The notes under the pieces were generated by a model. That model worked only from the letters and a program-made list of their open reading frames with translations, did no database searches and was not told where the DNA came from. A stretch of 64,000 nucleotides of DNA, taken from assembly GCA_944381575.1 (NCBI GenBank), contig CALWLS010000007.1, forward strand, positions 48,459 to 112,458, given 5' to 3'. Position 1 is the stretch's first letter. Each line of letters begins with the position of its first letter. The stretch comes from an uncultured Lachnospiraceae bacterium. GTDB lineage: Bacteria > Bacillota > Clostridia > Lachnospirales > Lachnospiraceae. Both the position numbers and the translations under genes were made by a program. Positions 36,533 through 45,281 of the stretch are shown one piece after another.

Positions 36533-36591
36533 TAAAAGAATATCAATATTTATATCATACTTACAGCATTTATTGCTGTCATAAGGATCTC

Positions 36592-37071
36592 ATGAAACGT
36601 AAAAAGATCAGACCATTTTCAGAACAAATTTATAATCTAAGGGAGCTGCAGCTTTCCGCATATGAACTTTATGCACGTCGGCACGGCCTTACGGTCAAGG
36701 AGTTTTTTGTCCTGCATATCCTGTGGTTTTCCGAAAACGGCTGCCGGCAGTCTGAAATATGTGAAAGAATGTCCACAACAAAGCAGACTGTCAGCGCTAT
36801 CATAAAGAAATTTCTCGCCGCAGGACTGCTTACTATAAATACCTCCGAGTCCGACCGCCGCAATAAGGTCATACATTTATCGGATAAAGGTATCGCATAT
36901 GCGGAGTCCATAATACTTTCTGCCATGGAAGCGGAAACTGACGCCCTTGATGAGCTTTCTGGAAAGGAGATAATGGAGCTTACACGCCTTACTTCTATAT
37001 ATTCAAAGAAACTAAAAGACAAGTTCACTGTCTCATCTGATCGCAAGGCCGCCTGTGACAGCTCTGATTGA
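36592..37071 (+). CDS. MarR-family transcriptional regulator
   Basis: A 159-residue winged-helix regulator. The DNA-binding region is GCRQSEICERMSTTKQTVSAIIKKFLAAGLL (about 50-80), followed by the wing ESDRRNKVIHLSDKG, both typical of MarR. The terminal helices would form the dimer. AAGGAT lies before the ATG. The strong dyad 60-88 bases upstream is its likely operator. It is divergent from alkD and convergent with sfsA. The ligand is unknown. Confidence 0.92.
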   Translation: MKRKKIRPFSEQIYNLRELQLSAYELYARRHGLTVKEFFVLHILWFSENGCRQSEICERMSTTKQTVSAIIKKFLAAGLLTINTSESDRRNKVIHLSDKGIAYAESIILSAMEAETDALDELSGKEIMELTRLTSIYSKKLKDKFTVSSDRKAACDSSD

Positions 37072-37084
37072 ATTATTCCCTGCT

Positions 37085-37750
37085 TTATCCTTCTACCATT
37101 TTTATAACCGATATCTGATCCGGTTCTACATGACATTTAAAAAACAGCACCTTCACTCCCGCTGCCTTAGCTTCGTTAAGCACGGCCCCGAATTCCGGAT
37201 GAGTGTCCATGTTTGGACGGACCTCTGAAACGCCGTCCATCTGTATCACAAAAGCCACGGCAGACTCGTAGCCTTCCTGCCTTGCCCTGATCAGTTCCCT
37301 TACATGCTTTACTCCACGTTCGGTAGGGGCGTCCGGAAAATATCCGATGCCGTCTATTTCAAGGGTACATCCTTTGACCTCCATGAGATACCGCCTGTCA
37401 TTCCGCTCCATAAAAAAATCTATGCGTGAATCTCCATATGTATATTCCGGCACGATCCTGTCAAAATCCTTCCCCTCCAGCCACTCCTTTACCACCTTAT
37501 TGGGTGCCTGGCTGTCTATATTAAAAATGATACCGTTACTTTTTCTTACTGCCACGAGATCGTACTTAAGCTTCCGTCCCGGCGTTCCCGGCGCCGTCAG
37601 CCACACCTCGCTTCCCGTTATAAGCAGCTCCCTGCACCTGCCCGTGTTTTTGACATGCACGGATTCTATGCTGCCATCTATATCCACCTCCGCCACAAAA
37701 CGGTTAATGCGTCTGACAAACGCGGCCCGGATGACGTTATTGTATTTCAA
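37085..37750 (-). CDS. sfsA: SfsA-family protein
   Basis: A 221-residue protein with the whole SfsA pattern: FVRRINRFVAEV, VHVKNTGRCRELL, WLTAPGTPGRKLKYDLVAV, and the nuclease-like core IDFFMERNDRRYLMEVKGCTLE followed by FPDAPTERGVKH. The E-x-K in LMEVKG suggests a PD-(D/E)XK fold. SfsA was named as a sugar fermentation stimulator; its molecular role is unsettled. The start codon appears to be TTG, since the alignment to the family begins there and no ATG is available. It is the last ordinary gene before the defence island. Confidence 0.92.
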   Translation of the reverse strand: MKYNNVIRAAFVRRINRFVAEVDIDGSIESVHVKNTGRCRELLITGSEVWLTAPGTPGRKLKYDLVAVRKSNGIIFNIDSQAPNKVVKEWLEGKDFDRIVPEYTYGDSRIDFFMERNDRRYLMEVKGCTLEIDGIGYFPDAPTERGVKHVRELIRARQEGYESAVAFVIQMDGVSEVRPNMDTHPEFGAVLNEAKAAGVKVLFFKCHVEPDQISVIKMVEG

Positions 37751-37788
37751 TGAGTATACCTGCGCTTTCTTAAATTATGTCATATCTT

Positions 37789-37830
37789 CCGAGCTCTGAG
37801 ATAACAATTATGAAATCCCATCACCTCTAC
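37789..37830 (-). repeat. att-like scar 1 (adjacent to Fic gene stop)
   Basis: This 42-base segment matches 39308-39349 at 31 of 42 positions by hand alignment without gaps. Both lie directly after the stop codon of an island gene (Fic here, SEC-C there). On the minus strand both read V-E-x-M-G-F. It marks the island's left edge next to sfsA. Confidence 0.55.
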
Positions 37831-37831
37831 T

Positions 37832-38929
37832 CTAATGCTGCCGGAATTGATATTTACCTTTGCCATGTCCCGACACCGGCTCGATGACTCTACTTTCCAC
37901 CATTTCTCTCAGAAGATCAGAGGCTCTGGATGCTTTAATATCAATCACTTTCATTACATCCGACCGTCCAAAGATCGTCTGACCCGGAAATGCTTCACAA
38001 AGTTTCAAAATGTGACTTGCTGTTTTCGGCCGGAACAATTTTTCAATGTCCGATTTTAGCGCCTCAATGTCCGGTTTTGCAGTTTCAATGTCCGGTTTTT
38101 CTATTTCCTTAAAGGTGCCGCTGATATGCAATGTCCGATTATGAAGCGGATTATTCTCGTTAAGAAGGAGATTGCGAAGGAACAATTCAAGGTACTCAGT
38201 CGTTTCATGAACGCCATTTTTTAAATCGTTATAATTTGCCCTGACAAGTGCATTCCGAAAATACCATGCATTCTCGGCAAAAATATCGTTTGTCACATCA
38301 AAGCCTAACGTGCGCAGATACTTGATGAAAAATACCGCCGTAGTTCTGGTGTTTCCCTCACCGAAAACATGGATCTGCCACAGTCTGGATACAAATACAG
38401 CAAGATGGCGGATGATCTCATCCATCGAGAGATTTTTATAGGAGAACTTCTTCTCCTCCGATAAGTCATAGTCAAGTGTTGCCCTAAGTTCCGTGGCACT
38501 GCCGTAGAGTACAGTCGCGCCATTCAGCACCCATTCCTTTTTCGTGATGTTATAATCCCGTATGTGTCCGGCGTGGGAATAAATACCGGTAAACAGTTTC
38601 CTGTGAATGGAGATGTATTCATTGGGTGTGAAACTAAAAGCACGTTCGGAAAGCAGCGCAGCAATCCGTGCGGAAACCTTGTCGGCCTCCTCAGTGCGAT
38701 CTGATGCATCATGGGTAGGATTTTCTTCGTAGTAAGTCTGCAAAAGCGCATTTGCCTCTTCAAAGGAAATCTCACCCTCGATATTCCGGACAGCAGTATG
38801 CACCAGATATTCTGATGTCTTCAGCCCGTCAACCGCCTGCAGCCCAATAGCCGTATGCCACGCATAGCCTTTATCCCGCTTCGCAGGCTCAGATTCTTTG
38901 ATATATTCCTTAAATGGATCTTTATTCAC
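37832..38929 (-). CDS. Fic-family protein
   Basis: A 365-residue Fic-domain protein. The active-site loop at 187-195 is HVFGEGNTR, a variant of HPFx(D/E)GNGR with the catalytic His, Phe, acidic residue, Gly-Asn and first Arg kept; the second Arg of the classical motif is replaced by Ala. Fic enzymes transfer AMP or another nucleotide part to target proteins. A C-terminal segment repeats KPDIE/KSDIE (about 275-295, coiled coil) before a winged-helix-like end with SRASDLLREMVESRVIEP. It is the last gene of the defence island, flanked on both sides by att-like scars. Confidence 0.88.
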   Translation of the reverse strand: MNKDPFKEYIKESEPAKRDKGYAWHTAIGLQAVDGLKTSEYLVHTAVRNIEGEISFEEANALLQTYYEENPTHDASDRTEEADKVSARIAALLSERAFSFTPNEYISIHRKLFTGIYSHAGHIRDYNITKKEWVLNGATVLYGSATELRATLDYDLSEEKKFSYKNLSMDEIIRHLAVFVSRLWQIHVFGEGNTRTTAVFFIKYLRTLGFDVTNDIFAENAWYFRNALVRANYNDLKNGVHETTEYLELFLRNLLLNENNPLHNRTLHISGTFKEIEKPDIETAKPDIEALKSDIEKLFRPKTASHILKLCEAFPGQTIFGRSDVMKVIDIKASRASDLLREMVESRVIEPVSGHGKGKYQFRQH

Positions 38930-39060
38930 TCCATATCACCTCATTATTTTTGTTCTCATAAGAAACCAGCTACTTCCACAGGTCTCGTCTAACAAGACTC
39001 TATCTTTGATACAATGTGCATTTCCCGAATATATATTCTGATTCTTGCGAAAATACTTGA

Positions 39061-39349
39061 TTTCAGGTCTTTCTCGGCTATTTTCCTTCAACCCTTGACA
39101 TCAGACATGCCGTCTCCACATGGCTCGATTGCTCCAGATTGATGTCAAAAATCCGCCGGACTGAGCCGTTCGTTCTCGGAAATATATCAACGGTATTTTT
39201 GACTTCAAAATAGCCGTTTTTTCGACCGCGCTCGTTCTTGGAAACAGGTCGATATGGTTGTCCCTACTTATAATATGGAACCGGCAAATCCTCCAGTCGC
39301 CTCAATCCTACGCTCTGAGGGAACAAGTCCGAAATCCCATCGTCTCAAC
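39061..39349 (-). repeat. att-like scar 2: tandem degenerate copies of an RlmD-like 3' end
   Basis: The 420-base gap between the Fic and SEC-C genes holds no complete gene. On the minus strand it contains three degenerate tandem units of about 50 bases. Their best frames read IDLFPRTSAVEKTAIL, then VDIFPRTNGSV, then SSHVETACLMSRVE and a stop. These resemble the C-terminus of 23S rRNA m5U methyltransferases (VDMFPxTxHVETVxLLS). The last unit (39071-39116) matches 60440-60485 at 35 of 46 positions, and 39308-39349 matches 37789-37830. The rest (38930-39060) shows nothing recognisable. Confidence 0.6.
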
Positions 39350-39350
39350 C

Positions 39351-40703
39351 TTAATTCTTCCCGTGACAGAATTTGTACTTTTTTCCGCTTCCGCATGGAC
39401 ATGGATCATTACGTCCTATCTTCTTTGGCCAGTTTGCTCTTTCCTGAACCATAAGTGGTATTTTGCCATCATACATAAGAGAAAGTTCTCTTAGTCGATA
39501 CAGGTATTCTGAAACACCCAATAAGGCCTGAAACATGTGCATCGCTTCATTTTCAAATTCGAGAAGGTATTCCGTTTTCTTTATGGTTCTGTCTTTTGGA
39601 TTTGGAATGTAAGTAATAACCTGACTCACCGCGTCACATTCAACATCATTGTGTCCAATCGCATTTCTCAGTTTTGCATTTACTACAACATCCAAGAAAT
39701 CGGTATAGACTTCTGTGTTCAAGCAAAAATGATACCTTGATGCCTTTGGGAGCTCTAAATAATCCTCTAAAGAAGATACATTCTTTTCCAAAGGATTCAT
39801 CGAATTCGCGTCAGCCCTGTATTTTATGTTATTAAGAGCGACCGGGATAACAAGCAAATTACCAAGGGCTTCATAAACATCCAAATAGAACTGTTTTACA
39901 CTATCAAAGCTACTTGTTGTCGAGCCTTCAACTTCAAAATCAAAAGAATCATCTTTGCAATATTGTAAAGCGAGAGCAGGAATGAGGCGCTGGTATATTT
40001 TTATAAAATCATCATAGACCTTATATATCAAATCCTGTAGCTCCTCAAGATGATAACCATCATGTAAATTTAAGAAGTCTACTAAGCTCTTCAGCTGAAC
40101 AGAGTCCAGTTTCATAATTCCTACACTAAAAGAGTGATTATCCAAGATGTCTTTTTTGAGTGCAGAATAAAACCCATGAACCTCAATCATATGAACAGCT
40201 CTCAGTACCTCAGATTCATCTCTGCACTGAAAGTATTGTCCGGAGAATTCCTTTTGTATCTCCTGAACAAGGTATTCACTATTACTTCTGAAGAGGTCAA
40301 TGATTCTTTTATAGCTCTTCCATTTCTTTTCTGTTGCATTAAGCTGTGATACCGCTTTTCCGAACTGCTCATATGAATCATCCGTCTTCATACGATTCAT
40401 ATAGCGGATAAACGGAGTAATGACGACTTCTTCCAACTCCGCTGCTTTGCCTTGTTTCACGGTCGGAAATTCACCAGAGCATTCAACCATGTAATCAGCT
40501 TCAGCATCCGGGATTTCATCCGCATTGTCAAAAGAAAACTTTAGCCCCGGTCGGTCTTGTCCTATCTTAACGCTGCCAGATAAGGAAGTACCACATTTAC
40601 CGCAAGCCACAACAATAGGATGTTCTTCTTGCCATCCAACCTGTAATCGGACTCTGGTAATACTTCTGCAAACCTGACATTTTATAAATGTATTAAAAAC
40701 CAT
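39351..40703 (-). CDS. Zinc-finger / HEPN-like / SEC-C motif protein
   Basis: A 450-residue protein, not a known named gene. An N-terminal zinc ribbon has C9-x2-C12 and C34-x2-C37. A long helical middle ends in [10 protein letters not shown], where R346 and H351 form R-x4-H, the RNase motif of HEPN domains. The C-terminus is a SEC-C zinc motif, [13 protein letters not shown] (C435, C437, C446, H447). HEPN proteins often act as RNA-cutting effectors in defence systems, and SEC-C motifs bind zinc and partner proteins. The Phe/Tyr-rich helices before the motif fit HEPN. The call of HEPN is mine from the motif; fold confirmation is missing. Flanked by att-like scars. Confidence 0.65.
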   Translation of the reverse strand: MVFNTFIKCQVCRSITRVRLQVGWQEEHPIVVACGKCGTSLSGSVKIGQDRPGLKFSFDNADEIPDAEADYMVECSGEFPTVKQGKAAELEEVVITPFIRYMNRMKTDDSYEQFGKAVSQLNATEKKWKSYKRIIDLFRSNSEYLVQEIQKEFSGQYFQCRDESEVLRAVHMIEVHGFYSALKKDILDNHSFSVGIMKLDSVQLKSLVDFLNLHDGYHLEELQDLIYKVYDDFIKIYQRLIPALALQYCKDDSFDFEVEGSTTSSFDSVKQFYLDVYEALGNLLVIPVALNNIKYRADANSMNPLEKNVSSLEDYLELPKASRYHFCLNTEVYTDFLDVVVNAKLRNAIGHNDVECDAVSQVITYIPNPKDRTIKKTEYLLEFENEAMHMFQALLGVSEYLYRLRELSLMYDGKIPLMVQERANWPKKIGRNDPCPCGSGKKYKFCHGKN

Positions 40704-40729
40704 GCATTTTCTCCATTCATATTATAAAG

Positions 40730-40788
40730 CATTAAATCGCCTCAACCTTTGACAGCTCCGCAAGTGCATGGGTTTTCACCGTCTTAGC
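40730..40788 (-). repeat. att-like scar 3 (between nuclease and SEC-C genes)
   Basis: Directly after the stop of the upstream gene the minus strand reads A-K-T-V, an insert, then L-S-K-V-E-A-I-stop, related to the HVETxxLMSRVE tails of scars 2 and 4. GCCTCAACCTTTGACA here matches CCTTCAACCCTTGACA in scar 2 at 13 of 16 positions. Confidence 0.45.
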
Positions 40789-40789
40789 C

Positions 40790-41248
40790 CTAATATGCCT
40801 CTGCTGGGATCGATGCTCCATCTCTGACAATCTTGATTGTTCCATCATCAGAAATTTCTATTACAGAGACATCTTCAAGTAAATGCCCATGTGCTCGAAC
40901 ATAATACTCAGCCAGTGTTTCCTGCTTGCCACGAAACACTGCTTTTTTCATACAAAGCAGCTTCTTTGTCCCAGAAGGCAGAAAGCCAAAGTAAAATACA
41001 GCCTCGTCCAAGCCCATCAACTTTGCGCTCGGAACATTCCCGGAATCAGTCCACGTATAACATTTGCACTCAGCCACGATAGACCTGTCAGCATTGGCAA
41101 GATCAAACTTGTGCTCCTTTGGCGGTCTGCCGATGGGGATTGCTGCTTCTTGCTCAAAATATGTATTATATTTTTCTTTGAGAATCGTTTGCACAAATTC
41201 TTGGAACTTGCGTCCGACGTGCGGATTCTCAGAATTTAAATTTGCCAT
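40790..41248 (-). CDS. Putative PD-(D/E)XK-like nuclease, small
   Basis: A 152-residue protein. The ATG at 41248 is chosen because GAGGAG lies six bases upstream and just after the DUF262 gene stop (23-base gap). The core has HKFDLANADRSIVAECKCYTW, where D followed by E-x-K (ECK) matches the catalytic pattern of restriction-type PD-(D/E)XK nucleases. A preceding helix, HVGRKFQEFVQTILKEKYN, also fits such a fold. I do not recognise a named family. In the operon it follows the GmrSD-like protein and could be its accessory nuclease or an independent enzyme. Confidence 0.6.
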   Translation of the reverse strand: MANLNSENPHVGRKFQEFVQTILKEKYNTYFEQEAAIPIGRPPKEHKFDLANADRSIVAECKCYTWTDSGNVPSAKLMGLDEAVFYFGFLPSGTKKLLCMKKAVFRGKQETLAEYYVRAHGHLLEDVSVIEISDDGTIKIVRDGASIPAEAY

Positions 41249-41271
41249 CAGTGCTCCTCGTCCTGAGTGGA

Positions 41272-44200
41272 CTATTGCCAATCTACCGTTATATACGGCA
41301 CAATCAAATCGTAGAACTTCTTTGACCATTCTGCATGGAACTTTGCCATCTGCGGCCAGTCATCCTCGTTTTCAATGCTCACGTTATCAAGCTGAATAAA
41401 TACCTTTGAGGATTTGATATCATCTCCACGGTTCCACTGAAGCTCCGTTCCCAGCTTCGATTCAATCTCGCTCTTGTGCTGGTAAAGAGCATCAAACGCA
41501 GCTTTATTCTCTGACCTCTCCGCTCTGGCAAACACGACCTCTGAACGTGCAGAGTCAAAATTCGCAACACAGCAGAGGTAGAAACCTCCAATGCCAAAGA
41601 AGCCGTTTATCCAGTTGTCCGTACTCGGATTTACATTGCTGAAAGAGCCGGGATTACCATGAGCCTCATGGATTTGTGTTAAGGCATACGTCCAGTAACG
41701 TTTTCTGATCTCAAACCTCGTTTCAGAGGAATCACCGCTTATACTGAGATGCTCTCCAGTCATAGATAACGCTGTCGTGATCCGGTCAAAATGGTCGATG
41801 ATCCAATCAAATATTTTCGGCTGCTCTGCTGGATTGAATACATCAGCCTTCTCCTCAATAACGATGGAACGTGTTGTACCTGTCAATTTTGAGTATTCCC
41901 AATTTAGGTTCTCACCAAATTCGGCCTCAATCTGGTCTTTTAATTCCTTCAGACGGTTATAGGTATCCACATTATAGGTGTAGATGCCCATCTTGATTCG
42001 TTTACCATAGGGAATGGAAAAGAATAAATGATAACCGTTCGCGCCTATGTGCACATCGTAATATGTTCGACCAGCAGCTTTCTGTTTTGCTATATCGCTT
42101 GATCTGCCGTGCTCATTTGCATAATTTACGAATGCTGTCCAGAATTGCAGTTTTTGATCATCTCCGGAGCCTTCTGCACTTTCCTCGGATTCCGGTACGT
42201 TCACCGATACTTCCTCCAACTCCTCCGGGATTTCTCGTCCATCTTTGACGAATGAAATGCCGATCAGTTTTTCCAACTGTTCCTCGTCGAATTGCAGGTT
42301 CCAGCGTTCCTGCATAAATACGAGGAGTTTTTCTGTTCTGCTGTATATCTCAAATGCAGTCCAATCCTGCAGTTTGGATACCTCTATCTCTGAGTGAGAT
42401 CCATTCTCGTACCCGCGACGTCCCGTGGTTTTGGAATGCTTCTTATCCTCAAAACTATCATTCTGCAAAGCCGAGTTTACGCTCTGAGACAATGGCAGAA
42501 GGTTCCCAAGTGCTCCGGAAAGAATCTTGATTTCGGAATCCTTAAACTGCCGGTACATATTACGCCAGTAATACTTCGTCGGTGTCTGAGGGAGGATATG
42601 TTCGATGGACACTTTATCCTTCTCGGACTTTGTAAACATTGACCACGTACAGAAACGATCTATATTATTTTTCTCTGCCAGCTTAGCCTCATATTCATAA
42701 AAGAAGTAGCGCAGACTGTTCCAGTCGTAGTAGCCATTTCCTGTAGAAAAATATTTCTCAATTCTGGTGACAAAGTTCTGCGTGGCAAAATCGATATCGT
42801 TCGTAGTCCTGTCATAGATTTCTTTACAGAGAACATCAACATCTGTTTCTTTCACATACACCTGACGAGCAGCTCGATAATAATCACTGCTACCATAGGA
42901 TGCATTAAAATTACCCAAGCGAAATGCGACAAAGATAAAGCGTTCGATAGCTTCAAAGATTTTAACTCTGCTGTTTGCAGAAATATCCCGTCGACTGATG
43001 ATCGCAGTAATCAGAGGTCTGAAATGTCCGATGCCGATACGGTTAAGCCTATCGACTCGTTTTTGCTCTTCAGGAGTAAGATTAACACTTTCAAACGGAA
43101 AATAGGTGTCATACCAGTACTTCGCCATATCTTTGAGGCTGTTGACATAGTCCTCGATTTCTTTTGGCTGGAGTTTGGATACCTCTATGATTTCCTGTTC
43201 TTCTGTTTCGGGAACTTCCGTGTCGTCAGCATCATTTACATCATCGCTGATAACCGACTCGGCCTCTGTTTCAACCAGAACTGGTGCCTTTTCAAATATG
43301 CCCTTTGACGAGAACTTGCTCAGAAGGAATTTGATATAGTCATCGCCACGTTTACGGGAATACCTAAAATAGATAATCCAATGGGCACGCAGGAAGTCAT
43401 CGTCAGAAAGAGGAACACTCTTGTTCCTACCAAGCTGATAGTAGACTTCCTTCCAAGCGTCATTTATCTTCTTGCGGAGAGCAGACTTGTCCTTTTCGTC
43501 AAACACCTCATCATCATAAAGCGTGGTCAAATAGATCAGTCTGTTTTTCAATAGTTCAAGATTCGTCAGCTTCTTACCACGATTGTTCATAGTCTCAAAA
43601 GCTACAAATACATCGTAATCGTCGTCGATTTCATGAAGATTAAACATCAGGCGCTGTGTGAGCTTCTTATACAGCGTATTTACTGCCTCAAGTCCGCCTT
43701 CTCTAGACTCTTCATATAGCTTCCTGATGTTTTCTGCAAAAAAGTTCTTTGCAAACTTTAGATTCTTCGTATAGTAGGTCTCATTCACCGCGCCGGAATA
43801 CGGCTCATCGAACACCTTATATTTCATGTATTCAGCGCTGGGATTGTCGACCTCATAACCAAAAAGGTATGTTGTTACTACTCCATTCGGTGGTCTTTTT
43901 CGGCAGATGTATTTTGAGACGATCTCTTCGACCGTTTCATACCCCAGCGTGATTTCCTTATCAGACTTGCCCTTGTTCTCATCCAAGCTGCGCACGAATC
44001 CCACAATCTCGTTCAAAAGAATGACAAACGTGGTAATGCGCTGCTGACCATCGACTATATGGCAAGGCTTATATCCGTTCTCGACCAGCCACAGATCTTC
44101 ACCCCAACTGATGGTCTCCTTGCCTTTTAGAGGCTTAAGGGACAGGAGGCCTGTATAGTGATACCGATCAGTCTGAAGATTTACAAGGTCATCCCAAAAA

Positions 44201-44304
44201 TCCACCAACTGCTGCTGCTGCCATGCATAACCACGCTGATAGTCCGGTATCCGGAATAATCTATTTTGAAAGAGCAGCGACAATGGCTGCAGCTCATTTG
44301 CCAT
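41272..44304 (-). CDS. DUF262 / DUF1524 (HNH) / DUF4268 protein, GmrSD-like type IV restriction enzyme
   Basis: A 1010-residue single-chain protein. DUF262 occupies the N-terminus with FRIPDYQRGYAW (18-28) and the nucleotide-binding-type DGQQR (85-89). DUF1524 with an HNH-like IEHILPQ lies around residue 600. A C-terminal DUF4268-like region begins at FWTAFVNYANEHG and is followed by a second repeat-like part (FSNVNPSTDNWINGFFG). GmrSD enzymes use NTP hydrolysis to cut DNA carrying modified cytosine. Its place beside Mrr and a type I system suggests layered defence against modified phage DNA. GGAGGG precedes the start. The extra C-terminal copy makes it longer than many relatives. Confidence 0.88.
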   Translation of the reverse strand: MANELQPLSLLFQNRLFRIPDYQRGYAWQQQQLVDFWDDLVNLQTDRYHYTGLLSLKPLKGKETISWGEDLWLVENGYKPCHIVDGQQRITTFVILLNEIVGFVRSLDENKGKSDKEITLGYETVEEIVSKYICRKRPPNGVVTTYLFGYEVDNPSAEYMKYKVFDEPYSGAVNETYYTKNLKFAKNFFAENIRKLYEESREGGLEAVNTLYKKLTQRLMFNLHEIDDDYDVFVAFETMNNRGKKLTNLELLKNRLIYLTTLYDDEVFDEKDKSALRKKINDAWKEVYYQLGRNKSVPLSDDDFLRAHWIIYFRYSRKRGDDYIKFLLSKFSSKGIFEKAPVLVETEAESVISDDVNDADDTEVPETEEQEIIEVSKLQPKEIEDYVNSLKDMAKYWYDTYFPFESVNLTPEEQKRVDRLNRIGIGHFRPLITAIISRRDISANSRVKIFEAIERFIFVAFRLGNFNASYGSSDYYRAARQVYVKETDVDVLCKEIYDRTTNDIDFATQNFVTRIEKYFSTGNGYYDWNSLRYFFYEYEAKLAEKNNIDRFCTWSMFTKSEKDKVSIEHILPQTPTKYYWRNMYRQFKDSEIKILSGALGNLLPLSQSVNSALQNDSFEDKKHSKTTGRRGYENGSHSEIEVSKLQDWTAFEIYSRTEKLLVFMQERWNLQFDEEQLEKLIGISFVKDGREIPEELEEVSVNVPESEESAEGSGDDQKLQFWTAFVNYANEHGRSSDIAKQKAAGRTYYDVHIGANGYHLFFSIPYGKRIKMGIYTYNVDTYNRLKELKDQIEAEFGENLNWEYSKLTGTTRSIVIEEKADVFNPAEQPKIFDWIIDHFDRITTALSMTGEHLSISGDSSETRFEIRKRYWTYALTQIHEAHGNPGSFSNVNPSTDNWINGFFGIGGFYLCCVANFDSARSEVVFARAERSENKAAFDALYQHKSEIESKLGTELQWNRGDDIKSSKVFIQLDNVSIENEDDWPQMAKFHAEWSKKFYDLIVPYITVDWQ

Positions 44305-44343
44305 AATGTATTCCCTCCAACTTCCTGCTTTTTCGCAATCGAA

Positions 44344-45261
44344 TTACTCGTCCTGATATTCAGCCAGAGCATCCGTATCGATTGCCTTAATCTCAAACGT
44401 TTTCCTCGTTGACACACAGAAGTTATACTCAATCATCAGATTTGCAAGTCTCTCACCATCAATCAGAATAATGTGATGAGTATTTGCGTAATCCTTAGCC
44501 TTCTGCGAGAATTTAGCTGTTGTAACAAAAAGTCCATCACCGTGCTTCCCGGCAATCGCACCTACAAAGCTCTGAATGTCCGGCTGTCCAACGACTCTAT
44601 CCGGTGCCCATTCCTTAGCCTGCATATAGATCAAAGAAAAGCCGAGCTTGTCCTCCATGATCACGCCATCAATTCCATCATCACCGGAAGCGACTGTTGC
44701 ATGACTTCCGTAAGCTACAGTTCCATATCCCATCTTCGAAAGAAGATCAACAACGAGCTTTTCAAAGGTGTATGGTGAAATTTTCAGAACTTCACTCAAC
44801 AAATCAGATGCAAGGCTTGCATTAATCTGCTTGTATGCGTCTTCAAGCTGGTCATCGGGTGTAAGATCCGTCTGCTTTGAAATCACAGGCACTGTATCAT
44901 CTCCATTTGTAGGATCAGAGGCGGATGCAAAATCTACAAATGAAGGAAACTGTTCCAAATATTTGGAATCTATTTTCTCCGGATTTTCTGCAACCACCTT
45001 CTTTCCAGCTTCTGTAATAACAATAGTAGCGCGGGCAGGACTATCAAGGAGTCCAGCTTTTTTCAGATAAGTCTTCGCCCATCCGACCCTGTTTTTAAAC
45101 ACGGTTTGCCTGCCGCTCGGAAGCATTTCCGCGAGGTCTTCCGCTGATAAATTTAGCTGTTGAGCTAACACGGCAGTAACGTCTTTAATTTTATAGACCT
45201 CACCGTCTTTTACTGCTGTCAGTAAAGGCTTCATCAATTCATCGTATTTTGGCACTGCCAT
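44344..45261 (-). CDS. Mrr-type restriction endonuclease
   Basis: A 305-residue protein in two parts. Residues about 1-90 are an Mrr_N winged helix (MKPLLTAVKDGEVYKIKDV, VGWAKTYLKKAGLLDSP). Residues about 150-290 are the Mrr catalytic domain, with FEKLVVDLLSKMGYG, the Asp in DDGIDGVI and the Q-x-K in YMQAKEW. Mrr enzymes cut certain methylated DNAs. The ATG at 45261 is preferred because GGAGGAGG is seven bases upstream; a start at 45285 overlaps the zincin stop as ATGA and would also be coupled. Having an Mrr enzyme in the same transcript as a type I methylase implies it ignores that methylation or is restrained. Confidence 0.88.
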   Translation of the reverse strand: MAVPKYDELMKPLLTAVKDGEVYKIKDVTAVLAQQLNLSAEDLAEMLPSGRQTVFKNRVGWAKTYLKKAGLLDSPARATIVITEAGKKVVAENPEKIDSKYLEQFPSFVDFASASDPTNGDDTVPVISKQTDLTPDDQLEDAYKQINASLASDLLSEVLKISPYTFEKLVVDLLSKMGYGTVAYGSHATVASGDDGIDGVIMEDKLGFSLIYMQAKEWAPDRVVGQPDIQSFVGAIAGKHGDGLFVTTAKFSQKAKDYANTHHIILIDGERLANLMIEYNFCVSTRKTFEIKAIDTDALAEYQDE

Positions 45262-45281
45262 TGTTAGTCCTCCTCCTTGAC

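Noticed and set aside
38040-38100. Repeated CAATGTCCGGTTTT units that look like a short repeat array
   Set aside because: They encode the KPDIE/KSDIE heptad-like repeats of the Fic protein; too few, with no regular spacers, for a CRISPR array.
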